Shown here: one piece after another, positions 5,633 through 12,118 of the stretch
How the letters are laid out: the number at the start of each line of letters is the position of its first letter
Position numbering within the stretch: the first letter of the stretch is position 1
Assembly (NCBI GenBank): GCA_017632155.1
Contig: JAGBRZ010000007.1
Location: 1 to 12,118, forward strand
DNA length: 12,118 nucleotides
Direction: 5' to 3'
From: Clostridia bacterium
Lineage (GTDB): Bacteria > Bacillota_A > Clostridia > Oscillospirales > CAG-272
The notes under the pieces: model-generated
Told to the model about the DNA's origin: nothing
The model's database searches: none
Seen by the model: only the letters and a program-made list of their open reading frames with translations
Position numbers and translations under genes: made by a program

Positions 5633-6058
5633 TTGAAAAATTATCAAAAACAAAGAGACAGTATCGGAGAATACTTTCCAATGCCTAAAGCAATATTTCG
5701 CCTTGATCTTGATGCGGGAGAAATTGCGGTTTATTCATTTCTTATGTGTTGTGAAGACAGAAAAACTTTCCAATGCCATCCGAGTTATGCTACGATCGGA
5801 GAAGCAATAGGAATGAGCAATAATACCGTCAAAAAATACGTAGATCGACTTGAGAAAAAAGGTCTTATTTCCACAGAGCGAACAATGGTAACGACACGTG
5901 ATGGTCGACCGCATAATGGAAGCTTACAATATACCCTTCGACCGCTTCAGCCGATTGAGCAAGCATATTTTGAAAAGCAAATAAGGGAAGCCAGTGCAAG
6001 ACTTAAATTCAAACAATCGATGGGAAAATATGAAGATAAAAGGAAGGGAAAGCAGTGA
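5633..6058 (+). CDS. Winged-helix (HTH_36-like) DNA-binding protein
   Basis: A 141-aa protein starting at TTG 5633 behind AAGGAG. Residues 20-45 (FRLDLDAGEIAVYSFLM) and the helix-turn-helix at about 50-85 (SYATIGEAIGMSNNTVKKYVDRLEKKGLIS) match the winged-helix class found in plasmid replication initiators and in first genes of clostridial mobile elements. The C-terminal part (110-141) is helical and basic (ASARLKFKQSMGKYEDKRKGKQ). Its probable role is binding the adjacent GC-rich region, either as regulator of the mobilisation operon or as a replication or relaxosome factor. It lacks a catalytic replication domain. Its stop overlaps the next gene by 4 nt (GTGA), so the module is translated as an operon. 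Confidence 0.75.
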   Translation: MKNYQKQRDSIGEYFPMPKAIFRLDLDAGEIAVYSFLMCCEDRKTFQCHPSYATIGEAIGMSNNTVKKYVDRLEKKGLISTERTMVTTRDGRPHNGSLQYTLRPLQPIEQAYFEKQIREASARLKFKQSMGKYEDKRKGKQ

Positions 6059-6270
6059 AACAAGCAATTTATAAAAGTAAAGAAGAGCTTCCGATGTTTC
6101 TTACCGTAATGGACGTGGCAAATTTGCTTGGGATTTCTCGCACAAGTGCTTATGAGCTTGTACGAGAGGAGAATTTTCCAAAGTTGAAAATCATTCAAGG
6201 CAGAACGATTATACCTCGCGACAGACTTTTTGAATGGCTTGATGAGAAAACTCGCTATGATGGAAAATAA
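6055..6270 (+). CDS. Excisionase-like HTH protein (HTH_17), 71 aa
   Basis: A small MerR-like/excisionase-fold DNA-binding protein. Residues 16-65 carry the pattern FLTVMDVANLLGISRTSAYELVREENFPKLKI, then GRTIIPRDRLFEWLDE, the typical helix-turn-helix plus wing of HTH_17 proteins. The GTG start at 6055 overlaps the previous stop and is preceded by AAGGAAGGG. In integrative elements such proteins act as excision directionality factors or operon regulators. No integrase is visible in the window to pair with, so its role here is uncertain: it may regulate the mobilisation genes or serve an integrase outside the window. Confidence 0.8.
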   Translation: MKQAIYKSKEELPMFLTVMDVANLLGISRTSAYELVREENFPKLKIIQGRTIIPRDRLFEWLDEKTRYDGK

Positions 6271-6294
6271 AAATTGTGAAAGAAGGGAAAAAGA

Positions 6295-6717
6295 ATGTCG
6301 GAAAAAATGAAGAATCCGCACGACGGGAAACAAAGATTTAATTTTAGAATCAGCGAAGAAACGATGGAACAAGTAAAACGATGGTATAAGGAAGATAACT
6401 GTACTACCTGTAATGAGTTTATGGAGAAGGCGATTCATTTTTATTGTGGTTATATTGCTAATGAAAAAATGCCGAATTATATTCCGACTACCTTCGTTTC
6501 CACGTTGAAAGCAATGCTGGATGATAGCGATCATCGACAGAACAAACAACTCTTTCGATTGGCTGTAGAACTCAGTATGATTAAGAATATTTTGGCAACG
6601 TACGAAGGAATTGATCAGATCAATCTCGATCGCCTGGAAGGACACTGTGTCGAAGAGGTTAAGCGAGTGAACGGTGTAATGAAAATGAAAGAAGCGATTC
6701 AATGGCAAAACTTGTAA
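6295..6717 (+). CDS. Ribbon-helix-helix mobilisation accessory protein
   Basis: A 140-aa protein with an N-terminal ribbon-helix-helix pattern (residues about 12-50: RFNFRISEETMEQVKRWY, then NEFMEKAIHFYCGYI). The rest is helical, with LFRLAVELSMIKNILATY and a C-terminal helix at 115-138. Position and fold fit a MobC-type relaxosome accessory factor that binds oriT and helps the relaxase load. It starts 24 nt after the excisionase-like gene with AGAAGGG upstream. Its 3' end overlaps the relaxase start by 16 nt, so the two products are probably made in coupled amounts. I know no firm gene symbol for it. Confidence 0.7.
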   Translation: MSEKMKNPHDGKQRFNFRISEETMEQVKRWYKEDNCTTCNEFMEKAIHFYCGYIANEKMPNYIPTTFVSTLKAMLDDSDHRQNKQLFRLAVELSMIKNILATYEGIDQINLDRLEGHCVEEVKRVNGVMKMKEAIQWQNL

Positions 6718-8108
6718 CGAAGTTTAGATTCTATAAACCCAAGAGTGATCAAAATCGAGGCGGCTATGCGAAATATATTGCAATTCGAGGAGGAGTTGAA
6801 CAATGCAAAAATTCAGATATCTTTGTTCCGCCAACGAAAAAGCAAGAAGATTTGATTGCGAAGATTTTGAAGGATTTTCCCGATAGCAAAGAGATGCTGG
6901 AATACGAAGACTATACTGCCAATCCTAATAGCCAAAATGCTTCGGAATTTATCTCAAGAGCGATTGAAGATAACGCTCATATTACGCTCTCAGATACAAC
7001 CTATGCAGACTACATTGCAACTCGTCCAGGTGTTGAAAAAATAACATCACACGGACTATTTTCGAACGATGAATTTGAGAAGGTCGTTCTTTCCAAAGTA
7101 TCGGAGAAGCTAAACCGACACGAAGGAAACATTTGGACAATGATCGTTTCCTTGCGTAGGGAAGATGCAGAGCGTCTAGCCTATCATTCTGCAGATGCTT
7201 GGCGGATTCTTTTAAGAAACCATACCGCTGATCTTGCCGAAGCCTTGAAAATTCCATTTTGTGATTTGAAATGGTATGCTGCTTTTCATAATGAAAGCCA
7301 CCATCCGCACATACATTTGTTGGCGTATACAGAGGATCCGACGATCGGATTTCTTACCCAAAAAGAAATTTATAAAATGAGATCGGTTCTGGGACAAGAT
7401 ATTTTCAAAGATGACTTAGAGCATATCTATGTTTCGCAGACAGAACGGAGAAATGAATTGAAAAAAGAATGGAGGAAACTGATTGATGAGATCATTCAGC
7501 AAATGAATCAGAACACTTATTCGAATCCCGAAATTGAGCAGAAGCTATTGTTTCTTTCCGAACGTCTTTCAAAGACCAAAGCGAAAAAGGTTTATGGTTA
7601 TCTCAAAAAAGATTTGAAGGACGTAATCGATTCGATCGTAGATCTTCTTGCAGAGCAGGAACAAATTGCAGCACTATACGATCTTTGGTGGCAAAACAAA
7701 TATGAGATATTGAAACTCTATACATCCGAGATGCCGTCGAAAATTCCTTTGTCTCAAAACAAGGAATTCAAGAGCATCAAAAACGATATCATTCGTGAGG
7801 CAATGAGGATTCATCAGGAAAGAGAGGAGATAATCAATGTATTTCCTTTGATTGCTTCAGAAGAAGAAAAGAAAGAGGATCATTCTGAAAAGACAACGGC
7901 GGATGAACGTTCATTCCAATCATCGGTGTCTCGTGAAGAGCATTTAAAAAAGATCAGTGCTTCCGCAGTAACAAGTTTGATGAAAGGATTAGCCAATACC
8001 ATCCGAAATAAAAGTGTTGCAGATCAAGACAAACAGTTGCCTCGCACAGACAAAAGATTGCTTCGAGAGATTGAAGAAAAGAAAAACGCAATGCTTCAAC
8101 AATATTAA
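6702..8108 (+). CDS. MobP3-type relaxase
   Basis: Relaxase of 468 aa that should nick oriT, stay covalently bound to the 5' end through a Tyr, and lead the strand into the recipient. The metal-binding triad is clear: HNESHHPHIHLL at 196-207, with His201, His203 and His205 as probable ligands. The tyrosine motif occurs twice, YAKYIAIRGGVE (22-33) and YADYIATRPGVE (101-112), a repeat typical of this clostridial relaxase family. WTMIVSLRREDAERL (145-159) is another family block. Residues 215-468 are mainly helical and charged and probably contact the coupling protein or act as the secretion signal. It starts inside the end of the ribbon-helix-helix gene and is followed 14 nt later by the coupling protein. 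The length is normal and I see no frameshift. Confidence 0.88.
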   Translation: MAKLVTKFRFYKPKSDQNRGGYAKYIAIRGGVEQCKNSDIFVPPTKKQEDLIAKILKDFPDSKEMLEYEDYTANPNSQNASEFISRAIEDNAHITLSDTTYADYIATRPGVEKITSHGLFSNDEFEKVVLSKVSEKLNRHEGNIWTMIVSLRREDAERLAYHSADAWRILLRNHTADLAEALKIPFCDLKWYAAFHNESHHPHIHLLAYTEDPTIGFLTQKEIYKMRSVLGQDIFKDDLEHIYVSQTERRNELKKEWRKLIDEIIQQMNQNTYSNPEIEQKLLFLSERLSKTKAKKVYGYLKKDLKDVIDSIVDLLAEQEQIAALYDLWWQNKYEILKLYTSEMPSKIPLSQNKEFKSIKNDIIREAMRIHQEREEIINVFPLIASEEEKKEDHSEKTTADERSFQSSVSREEHLKKISASAVTSLMKGLANTIRNKSVADQDKQLPRTDKRLLREIEEKKNAMLQQY

Positions 8109-8122
8109 AACAAGGAGAATGT

Positions 8123-9952
8123 ATGGAAGGAATACAAACATTATTGATCGTAGTTGCCGTAATGGGCGGCTTATTTATTTTGATTCCATCGTTAGCGTAT
8201 ATGTATGGCTTTAAAGGAATCAAGAACAAGACCGTAGGAGACGGTCAGCACGGTACGGCTCGTTGGGCAACCAAAAACGAGGTGAAAGAAGTATATGAGC
8301 ATATATCGTTTGAGCCGAAAAAATGGCGTCAGAACGAAGATAGCCGTCCGACCAAACAAGGAATCGTGATCGGGTGTAAAACGCGCGGTGGAGAAACTAC
8401 AGCGCTTGTGGACACGGGTGATGTTCACTGTATGATGATTGGTGCAGCAGGTGTCGGAAAAACTGCATATTGGCTCTATCCCAATATTGAGTATGCCTGT
8501 GCTTCCGGAATGTCTTTTGTAACAACGGATACGAAGGGCGATCTAATGAGGAACTACGGATCGATTGCATCAAAGTATTACGGATACAAAATATCCGTAA
8601 TTGACCTTCGAAATCCAATGAGATCAAATGGCAATAACTTTTTGCACTTGGTAAATAAGTATATGGATATGTATGCCAAGACCAAGGAATTACAATACAA
8701 AGCCAAAGCAGAAAAGTATGCCAAGATCATATCAAAAACGATCATTCTTTCAGGAATGGAGGCCGGAAACTTCGGACAGAACAGCTATTTTTACGATGCA
8801 GCAGAAGGATTACTTACTGCTTCCATTCTTTTGGTGGCGGAATTTTGTGAACCGCAGGAGAGACATATTGTTTCGGTTTTTAAAATCATTCAGGAGCTTC
8901 TGGCGCCGGGAACAGGAAAAGGCAGAAATCAATTCCAACAGTTAATGGGAATGCTTCCCGCAGATCATAAAGCAAAATGGTTTGCCGGTGCCGCGCTGAA
9001 TACCTCGGAACAATCGATGGCATCAGTCATGTCAACTACTTTGTCTCGATTGAATTCGTTTTTGGATTCCGAGCTTGAAACGATTTTGTGTAATGAAACA
9101 GAGGTTGATGCCGAACAATTTTGCAATGAAAAAAGTGCGATCTTTATCATTATGCCGGAGGAAGATAACAGTAAGTATTTTATGGTATCCTTGATGATTC
9201 AACAGCTCTATCGAGAGTTTCTCGCGATTGCAGATGAGAATGAAGGAAAACTTAAAAACAGAGTCGTATTTTATTGCGATGAGTTTGGCACGTTACCTAA
9301 AATTGAATCCGCAGAAATGATGTTCTCGGCATCGCGCTCTCGCCGAATCAGTATGGTTCCGATCATTCAGTCTTTTGCACAGTTGGAAAAGAATTATGGA
9401 GACGATGGCGCTGAGATTATCATAGATAATACACAGTTAACAGTCTTCGGAGGCTTTGCACCGAATTCCGAGTCGGCGGAAAAGCTCTCAAGAGCATTAG
9501 GTCGAAAAACGGTACAGTCAGGATCGGTGAATCATAGTAAAAATGATCCGTCGAGATCTTTGCAAATGATGGAACGACCGTTGATGACACCTGATGAATT
9601 GAAATCATTACCCAAAGGTACGTTTATTGTTACTAAGACAGGAGCCTATCCTATCAAGGTGAAACTTAAACTCTTTTTTGAATGGGGAATAGAGTTCGAA
9701 CCTCAACCGTTTATAGTGCCTATGAGAGATTTCAGTACGATCCAATATGCAACAAAAGAGAAACTGATGGAAGCGATTCTCAAAAAGTATCCCAGAGCTT
9801 CTCCAAAAACAAAAGATGAAATTCCAGAGGGAAGCTTTTTTGTAGAGAAGCGAATGCATGAGCGAAATCTTAATTTGACAGATAAAAACGAGCGGATGAT
9901 GAAACTGGATGAAAACAAGGGAAGGAGATTAAAAGAAGATTTTTCTTCATAA
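8123..9952 (+). CDS. Type IV coupling protein (VirD4/TraG family)
   Basis: ATPase of 609 aa that brings the relaxosome to the secretion channel at the inner membrane. One N-terminal membrane helix lies at about 5-28 (IQTLLIVVAVMGGLFILIPSLA), where many VirD4 proteins have two. The family block GQHGTARWAT is at 41-50. Walker A is GAAGVGKT (107-114), followed by TTDTKGDL (134-141). Walker B is VVFYCDEFG (381-389). Further conserved stretches are SFAQLEKNYG (417-426) and VFGGF (441-445). ATG 8123 is preceded by AAGGAG. It closes the mobilisation operon. Because no VirB4, VirB6 or other channel gene follows, the element would need a channel from another element, or from genes outside the window. 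Confidence 0.92.
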   Translation: MEGIQTLLIVVAVMGGLFILIPSLAYMYGFKGIKNKTVGDGQHGTARWATKNEVKEVYEHISFEPKKWRQNEDSRPTKQGIVIGCKTRGGETTALVDTGDVHCMMIGAAGVGKTAYWLYPNIEYACASGMSFVTTDTKGDLMRNYGSIASKYYGYKISVIDLRNPMRSNGNNFLHLVNKYMDMYAKTKELQYKAKAEKYAKIISKTIILSGMEAGNFGQNSYFYDAAEGLLTASILLVAEFCEPQERHIVSVFKIIQELLAPGTGKGRNQFQQLMGMLPADHKAKWFAGAALNTSEQSMASVMSTTLSRLNSFLDSELETILCNETEVDAEQFCNEKSAIFIIMPEEDNSKYFMVSLMIQQLYREFLAIADENEGKLKNRVVFYCDEFGTLPKIESAEMMFSASRSRRISMVPIIQSFAQLEKNYGDDGAEIIIDNTQLTVFGGFAPNSESAEKLSRALGRKTVQSGSVNHSKNDPSRSLQMMERPLMTPDELKSLPKGTFIVTKTGAYPIKVKLKLFFEWGIEFEPQPFIVPMRDFSTIQYATKEKLMEAILKKYPRASPKTKDEIPEGSFFVEKRMHERNLNLTDKNERMMKLDENKGRRLKEDFSS

Positions 9953-9969
9953 TTTTTGATGAATATATT

Positions 9970-10003
9970 ATAATAAAAACTCCGAGGCATTGAGGCCTCG
10001 GAG
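9970..10003 (-). terminator. Terminator of the XRE/80-aa operon
   Basis: CTCCGAGGC (9980-9988) pairs with GCCTCGGAG (9995-10003) around a 6-nt loop. On the minus strand the stem is followed by TTTTTATTATAA, a good U-run. On the plus strand only AAAGC follows. It therefore serves the leftward operon, and may help separate it from the converging coupling-protein gene. Confidence 0.8.
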
Positions 10004-10071
10004 AAAGCAAAATGTTTGTGCTTGGGTTGTCCTTTCTGTTTTTATAAGAATTTTCTCTTTGCTTTTTTCGT

Positions 10072-10314
10072 TCAATCACATAAGAAATCTTCTATTACAT
10101 CTTTTAGATGTAGCAATGCTAGATGACAAGAATTACAATTTTGAACCAATTTAGATAGTTTATCTTTATCGGTAGTAATATCTTTGATAAAGCTTAAACA
10201 TATTGTTTCGCCATTGCTTTGATCCTTTGAGTAAGCTGCGATTCCATAAGTTTTTTGTAATTCTGCATCAATCAATCGAATTTCTTCTATGATTTCATAG
10301 GTGATGGGCGTCAT
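10072..10314 (-). CDS. Small conserved-looking protein, 80 aa (DUF6514-like)
   Basis: The protein starts MTPITYEIIEEI and ends with HLALLHLKDVIEDFLCD. The pattern of a bacterial beta-rich start (YGIAAY, ETICLSF), a central DITTDKDKLSKLVQNC and a terminal HL-DVIEDFL resembles the clostridial DUF6514 group as I remember it; function is unknown there. The ATG overlaps the stop of the XRE gene by 4 nt, so they are co-translated. Three Cys residues (NCNSCH and the C-terminal Cys) are notable but do not form a recognised metal site. It may be a partner or modulator of the XRE protein. Confidence 0.65.
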   Translation of the reverse strand: MTPITYEIIEEIRLIDAELQKTYGIAAYSKDQSNGETICLSFIKDITTDKDKLSKLVQNCNSCHLALLHLKDVIEDFLCD

Positions 10315-10580
10315 ACTAACTGCATAGCACTTTCATACAAGGCAATCAATTTTTCGCTCAATTCTTGTAAGTACGCATATGGATCATCTTGCTCCGATAA
10401 AAGTAGTACGGTGGTTAATGTTCCACACATAGACAGTCCCGTTTCAATGTCGGAATAGGAGCTTTCACTCATTTCAAGTTTGATTGCCATCTCTCTTTGA
10501 GTGAGATGAAGTCGATCTCTTGTTTTGATCGCAAGTACGCGAAGCTCCTCCTTTAAAAGTTTTTCCATTTCATTTCTCAT
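10311..10580 (-). CDS. XRE-family helix-turn-helix protein, 89 aa
   Basis: Small Cro/CI-like regulator. The helix-turn-helix is LTQREMAIKLEMSESSYSDIETGLS at about 26-50, with a short four-helix body before it (KEELRVLAIKTRDRLH). The tail (DDPYAYLQELSEKLIALYES) is a helix that may dimerise or bind the 80-aa partner. I chose ATG 10580 because a GAAGGG site lies about 9 nt upstream. An in-frame TTG at 10604 would add 8 residues but has no ribosome site. It probably represses its own operon: a possible operator, GAATC (10640-10644) with GATTC (10657-10661), lies upstream. Confidence 0.8.
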   Translation of the reverse strand: MRNEMEKLLKEELRVLAIKTRDRLHLTQREMAIKLEMSESSYSDIETGLSMCGTLTTVLLLSEQDDPYAYLQELSEKLIALYESAMQLV

Positions 10581-10727
10581 AGTAATATTCCCTTCCAAAC
10601 ACAAACGAAGAAAATTTTACTATCTTATTTTTTAATAAAGAATCGGGTATGCCAATGATTCGACTTTTTTTGCAAAAAAGAAAAATATTATTATTTGAAC
10701 GAATATATATTCCGCATTCTCGAATGT

Positions 10728-10761
10728 GATAGGAGAACGATTGTAATATCGTTCTCCTATC
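10728..10761. terminator. Perfect 14-bp hairpin between minus-strand genes
   Basis: GATAGGAGAACGAT (10728-10741) pairs perfectly with ATCGTTCTCCTATC (10748-10761) around TGTAAT. No real T-run follows on either strand. It lies about 60 bp after the stop of the 88-aa gene and is probably its terminator. A small CATTC/GAATG pair follows at 10715-10726. The rest of 10605-10818 holds AT-rich promoter-like DNA for the XRE gene, with no ORF. Confidence 0.65.
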
Positions 10762-10818
10762 TTATCTTGGATATTTATATTGAACATAGTTTATAAGTAA
10801 ATCCTAATAGAAAAAAGA

Positions 10819-11085
10819 TTACTTTTCTAATTCAAACTCTAGAAAAGATTTTTCGCCATAAACATAGGTTATTGCAATAATTTCTCCAGATTCATTTTCT
10901 TTAAATTTAATCTTCGAAACTTGCTTCGATGGAGGGGTCTTTTTTATTAAAAGAAGTAAACGATCATACCATTTTAAAATTTTGCAAAGATCATCTTTTG
11001 TATATAAATCAGTTTTCTCAAAATTATTGATACTTTCTTGACGTTGCTTGGAAATTTGTTCGATTAGGATATCGAGATAATTCAA
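10819..11085 (-). CDS. Hypothetical protein, 88 aa, divergent from agrB
   Basis: I do not recognise this protein. It starts at TTG 11085 behind GGAAGGAG with a 9-nt gap, which is convincing. The N-terminal half is helical (MNYLDILIEQISKQRQESINNF, DDLCKILKWYDRLLLLIKK). The C-terminal half looks like beta-strands (VSKIKFKENESGEIIAITYVYG, SFLEFELEK). It has no signal peptide or membrane segment. The gene has its own TATAAT promoter carrying the same paired TTATCCC sites as the agrB promoter, so it is the best candidate for an agr-controlled output in this window. The function cannot be inferred from sequence. Confidence 0.6.
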   Translation of the reverse strand: MNYLDILIEQISKQRQESINNFEKTDLYTKDDLCKILKWYDRLLLLIKKTPPSKQVSKIKFKENESGEIIAITYVYGEKSFLEFELEK

Positions 11086-11119
11086 CCTGTTTTACTCCTT
11101 CCTTTTTTTCTGCAGTTCA

Positions 11120-11125
11120 ATTATA
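11120..11125 (-). promoter_or_regulatory. -10 box of the 88-aa gene
   Basis: On the minus strand TATAAT (11125-11120). The position for a -35 with a 17-bp gap reads TAAAAA, which is poor, so activation through the upstream TTATCCC pair is likely. Confidence 0.6.
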
Positions 11126-11152
11126 ATACAATAATTATTAAATTTTTAAAAT

Positions 11153-11180
11153 AGGGATATATTGAATAAAAGAGGGATAA
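11153..11180 (-). repeat. Paired TTATCCC operator sites, leftward promoter
   Basis: On the minus strand TTATCCCT (11180-11173) and ATATCCCT (11160-11153) lie exactly 20 bp apart in direct orientation. Twenty-eight bases separate the inner copy's CCC from the -10 box. This is the layout of LytTR-type activator sites (AgrA, ComE), although the repeat word itself is not their classical consensus. Confidence 0.7.
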
Positions 11181-11211
11181 GTGTTGGTATCAATCCTTAT
11201 TGTTAGATCGT

Positions 11212-11219
11212 TTATCCCT
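11212..11219 (+). repeat. Fifth TTATCCCT copy between the two promoters
   Basis: TTATCCCT at 11212-11219 in plus orientation. The only candidate partner is CAATCCT (11191-11197), 21 bp upstream, which matches poorly. It could be a spare site or a degenerate third pair. With 11173-11180 it also makes an inverted pair (AGGGATAA/TTATCCCT). Confidence 0.45.
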
Positions 11220-11290
11220 ATATGGACGGAAATCTTTTAATTCAGCTATGGCATTGGAAGAAAATTAAAAATATTGAGATGGATGAGCGA

Positions 11291-11324
11291 TTTTTACAAA
11301 AAACAATCAGTTGTTTTGTAAAAA
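11291..11324. repeat. AT-rich inverted repeat upstream of the agr sites
   Basis: TTTTTACAAAA plus CAA (11291-11306, with two extra A) pairs with TTGTTTTGTAAAAA (11311-11324) around TCAG. That is a 14-bp stem with one 2-nt bulge. It may be a protein-binding site or a weak terminator separating the divergent units. Confidence 0.5.
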
Positions 11325-11334
11325 GTACCGAATG

Positions 11335-11374
11335 TTTTTCGCTTATCCCAAAAATATTTCTTTTATCCCTAAAA
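11335..11374 (+). repeat. Paired TTATCCC operator sites, agr promoter
   Basis: Two 20-bp units stand head to tail: 11335-11354 and 11355-11374. The shared pattern is T-TTTC, two free bases, TTATCCC, one free base, AAAA, with TTATCCC at 11343-11349 and 11363-11369. They end just upstream of where the agr -35 should be. Confidence 0.75.
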
Positions 11375-11396
11375 CAAGAATGGAAAGAAAATATAT

Positions 11397-11404
11397 GGTA
11401 TAAT
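11397..11404 (+). promoter_or_regulatory. Extended -10 promoter of agrBD
   Basis: TGG precedes a perfect TATAAT (11399-11404), an extended -10. The -35 position (about 11376-11381, AAGAAT) is very poor, so the promoter should depend on an activator bound at the TTATCCC pair. AAGGAG before ATG 11425 gives good translation. Confidence 0.7.
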
Positions 11405-11424
11405 TTCATCAAGGAGATGAGGTT

Positions 11425-12006
11425 ATGGATCATGCAATAGCTTGTTATATAGGGAAGCTTTTAAGTCAGAAAAAAGTTATTGATAATAAATATGAAGAAG
11501 TTTATGTTTATGGATTGGAATTGATAATTTCATTTATATCATCTGTTCTTTTGATATTGGTTGTTGCGATAATAACTAGGCAAATCTTATCGGCAATTAT
11601 CTTTATCAGTATATATGTTTTTTTGCGAAGAGTTACCGGTGGATATCATGCCAATACACATTTTAAGTGTAAAGTGTGTACTCTTACCATTTATAGCTTA
11701 CACTTATTATTAACGTGCATAACAACGATAAATTTGTTTGAATATCTAGCTTTCGGTATTTTTGGAATTATTATTATTCTTTTGTTTGCCCCAATTGCTA
11801 ATCCCAATAAACCTATATTAGACAAACACAAGCCAAGGTTTAAGATTTTATCCCTTGTGATTTTTGTGACTTTGTTAATTGTAGGCATTTGTTTTTCGTT
11901 TTTTTCTAGATCACTAAGCAATTCCGTTTTCTATACATTGTTATCGGTAATTGTTTTGATGATAATGCCAAAATTAAAAAGGAGGAAAAAAGATGAAAAT
12001 TCTTGA
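11425..12006 (+). CDS. agrB: AgrB-type peptide-processing membrane protease
   Basis: Membrane cysteine endopeptidase of 193 aa that cuts the C-terminal tail from the AgrD propeptide and closes the thiolactone or lactone ring. The catalytic pair is present: His75 in TGGYHAN and Cys82 in FKCKVCTL, seven residues apart as in Staphylococcus aureus AgrB. Hydrophobic helices lie near 31-50, 53-68, 86-104, 106-124, 143-160 and 165-182, followed by the basic tail KLKRRKKDENS. The typical block FAPIANPNKPI is at 121-131. Length is normal. The agrD gene begins 14 nt before the agrB stop with its own AGGAGG. Sensor kinase and regulator genes (agrC, agrA) would be expected beyond the right edge. Confidence 0.92.
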   Translation: MDHAIACYIGKLLSQKKVIDNKYEEVYVYGLELIISFISSVLLILVVAIITRQILSAIIFISIYVFLRRVTGGYHANTHFKCKVCTLTIYSLHLLLTCITTINLFEYLAFGIFGIIIILLFAPIANPNKPILDKHKPRFKILSLVIFVTLLIVGICFSFFSRSLSNSVFYTLLSVIVLMIMPKLKRRKKDENS

Positions 12007-12118
12007 TGTTGTAGCAACGATTTCTTTGAACACAGCAAAATCTGCAGCTGGTGCCGCATCTAACTGGAGCACTTGCCAGCCTAAGGAACCCGAGATGCTC
12101 AAAGATATGAGCAACGAA
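11993..12118 (+). CDS. agrD: AgrD-type autoinducing propeptide, start only
   Basis: A short frame overlapping the agrB end, with AAGGAGG upstream, still open at the window edge after 42 codons. It has the expected order. An amphipathic membrane-binding leader (MKILDVVATISLNTAKSA) comes first, then the small-residue stretch AGAAS, the core NWSTC, and the charged tail QPKEPEMLKDMSNE with the QPKEP signature of clostridial AgrD peptides. The mature peptide should be cut out by AgrB and exported, then sensed by an AgrC kinase. The only Cys (residue 28) lies directly before QPKEP, where the ring usually ends; Ser23 may be the ring-forming residue instead. That is inference from family patterns. 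Confidence 0.85.
   Translation, partial: MKILDVVATISLNTAKSAAGAASNWSTCQPKEPEMLKDMSNE

Noticed and set aside
5947..6708. 253-codon minus-strand ORF opposite the HTH and accessory genes
   Set aside because: It lies antisense to three well-supported genes. Its Phe/Leu/Ser-rich content is typical of an antisense shadow, and it has no ribosome site.
11222..11440. 72-codon plus-strand ORF upstream of agrB
   Set aside because: No ribosome site. It runs through the inverted repeat, the operator pair and the agr -10 box, and overlaps the agrB start; its content looks random.

Overview
The window looks like DNA from a low-G+C Bacillota, most likely a member of the Clostridia. The genes use AGGAGG-type ribosome binding sites with ATG, GTG and TTG starts. 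A MobP3-type relaxase, an AgrB/AgrD quorum-sensing pair and sigma-A-type promoters are present. No rRNA, complete tRNA or housekeeping gene is visible, so the genus cannot be named. The whole window reads as an accessory, mobile region.

Layout. (1) 1-512 is the broken 3' end of an IS3-family transposase. (2) 641-2184 is a two-gene rightward operon: an unrecognised 203-aa protein followed by a winged-helix regulator with a degenerate receiver domain, closed by a strong terminator. (3) 2276-3095 has a promoter, a structured GC-rich leader, a tail-anchored 177-aa protein of unknown function and a tiny basic ORF that runs into a terminator. (4) 3053-5082 lies on the minus strand and is the most unusual part. 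A 466-aa protein ends in a DisA/CdaA-like (DAC) fold without the usual catalytic RHR. Its promoter shares a 19-bp block with the promoter of a predicted ~130-nt small RNA just downstream of it. Beyond that lies a second predicted RNA of ~235 nt. That RNA has a perfect consensus promoter (TTGACA-17-TATAAT), a tRNA-like T-arm/acceptor/CCA 3' end and a hairpin terminator. (5) 5290-9952 is a mobilisation module: a GC-richer leader or candidate oriT, a winged-helix protein, an excisionase-like HTH protein, a ribbon-helix-helix accessory protein, a MobP3-like relaxase and a VirD4/TraG coupling protein. No mating-pair-formation gene or integrase is seen, which suits an integrative mobilisable element or part of a larger conjugative one. 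(6) 9980-10604 (minus) is a small XRE regulator plus 80-aa protein operon with its own terminator. (7) 10819-12118 holds an unrecognised 88-aa protein (minus), then agrB and the start of agrD (plus). The two divergent promoters each carry a pair of TTATCCC direct repeats exactly 20 bp apart, at almost the same distance (28-29 nt) from the -10 box.

How it may work together (inference): the agr repeats suggest that one quorum-responsive activator controls both agrBD and the divergent 88-aa gene. In the minus-strand cluster the DAC-fold protein and the small RNA appear co-regulated through their shared promoter block. All RNA predictions rest on promoter, inverted-repeat and terminator patterns read by eye and need covariance-model or transcript data.
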